Origin: Tissierella_B sp964485455
GTDB lineage: Bacteria; Bacillota; Clostridia; Tissierellales; Tissierellaceae
Length of the DNA stretch: 32,368 nt
Direction: 5' to 3'
Assembly: GCA_964485455.1 (NCBI GenBank)
Contig: CAZAJU010000013.1
Location: forward strand, 1 to 32,368
In this document: positions 32,347 through 32,368 of the stretch, piece after piece
How positions within the stretch are numbered: the stretch's first letter is position 1
Layout: every line of letters starts with the position of its first letter
Notes under the pieces: generated by a model
Seen by the model: the letters and a program-made list of their open reading frames with translations, nothing else
Told to the model about the DNA's origin: nothing
Database searches by the model: none
Translations under genes and position numbers: made by a program

Positions 32347-32368
32347 CAATGATTCCCCTATCGGTTAA

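Noticed and set aside
1..32368. CRISPR array, tRNA or rRNA genes
   Set aside because: No regularly spaced repeats, tRNA cloverleaf or rRNA sequence were seen in any spacer.

Overview
The window is AT-rich DNA of a low-GC anaerobic Firmicute, most likely in the Clostridia/Tissierellia. The evidence is a single-chain clostridial PurL, a pyruvate phosphate dikinase with its own kinase/phosphorylase regulator, a T-box leader, a BirA-operator bioY, strong AGGAGG-type ribosome binding sites with several TTG starts, and abundant U-tailed terminators. No species name is claimed. Almost everything is core metabolism, transport and signalling. I see no phage, CRISPR array, tRNA, rRNA or intact mobile element.

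Layout. 1-3.6 kb (minus): PPDK regulator then ppdK, one operon with a clear promoter and terminator. 3.7-8.25 kb (minus): purL and an acyl-CoA thioesterase, with a 99-bp inverted-repeat structure between them. 8.4-10.6 kb (plus): truA, a zinc phospholipase C-like protein without a signal peptide, and a small DUF1496-like protein, separated by structured spacers. 10.6-11.2 kb (minus): DUF3841 protein. 11.4-12.3 kb (plus): PflA-like radical SAM enzyme. 12.4-17.5 kb (minus): lipoprotein, PanE-family reductase, DUF2935 protein, a broken alpha/beta hydrolase, malic enzyme, pirin. 17.8-20 kb (plus): polyphosphate kinase. 20-22.6 kb (minus): three-gene polar amino acid ABC importer under a T-box whose specifier reads best as CAC (histidine). 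22.7-24.7 kb: FetA-FetB iron exporter convergent with ferritin. 25-25.7 kb (plus): bioY with a textbook BirA operator. 25.7-28.4 kb (minus): CPA1 antiporter with RCK_C domains, second pirin. 28.6-32.2 kb (minus): two cyclic-di-GMP proteins with related membrane sensor domains, separated by a decayed IS3-family element and a disrupted gene.

How genes work together. PPDK and malic enzyme both act at the pyruvate/PEP/malate node, and the regulator should act on PPDK Thr452 beside catalytic His454. FetAB and ferritin form a local export/storage unit for iron. The two c-di-GMP proteins look like an opposing pair, a cyclase with intact GGEEF and a phosphodiesterase with intact EAL but degenerate GGDEF, possibly reading related signals.

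No wholly new system is evident. The better leads are: the near-identical promoter boxes of the PPDK-regulator and purL genes, the structured spacers at 7.6, 9.2, 10.5 and 24.9 kb, the cytoplasmic-looking phospholipase C, the palindrome at the antiporter start site, and the paired c-di-GMP enzymes around a mobile-element scar.
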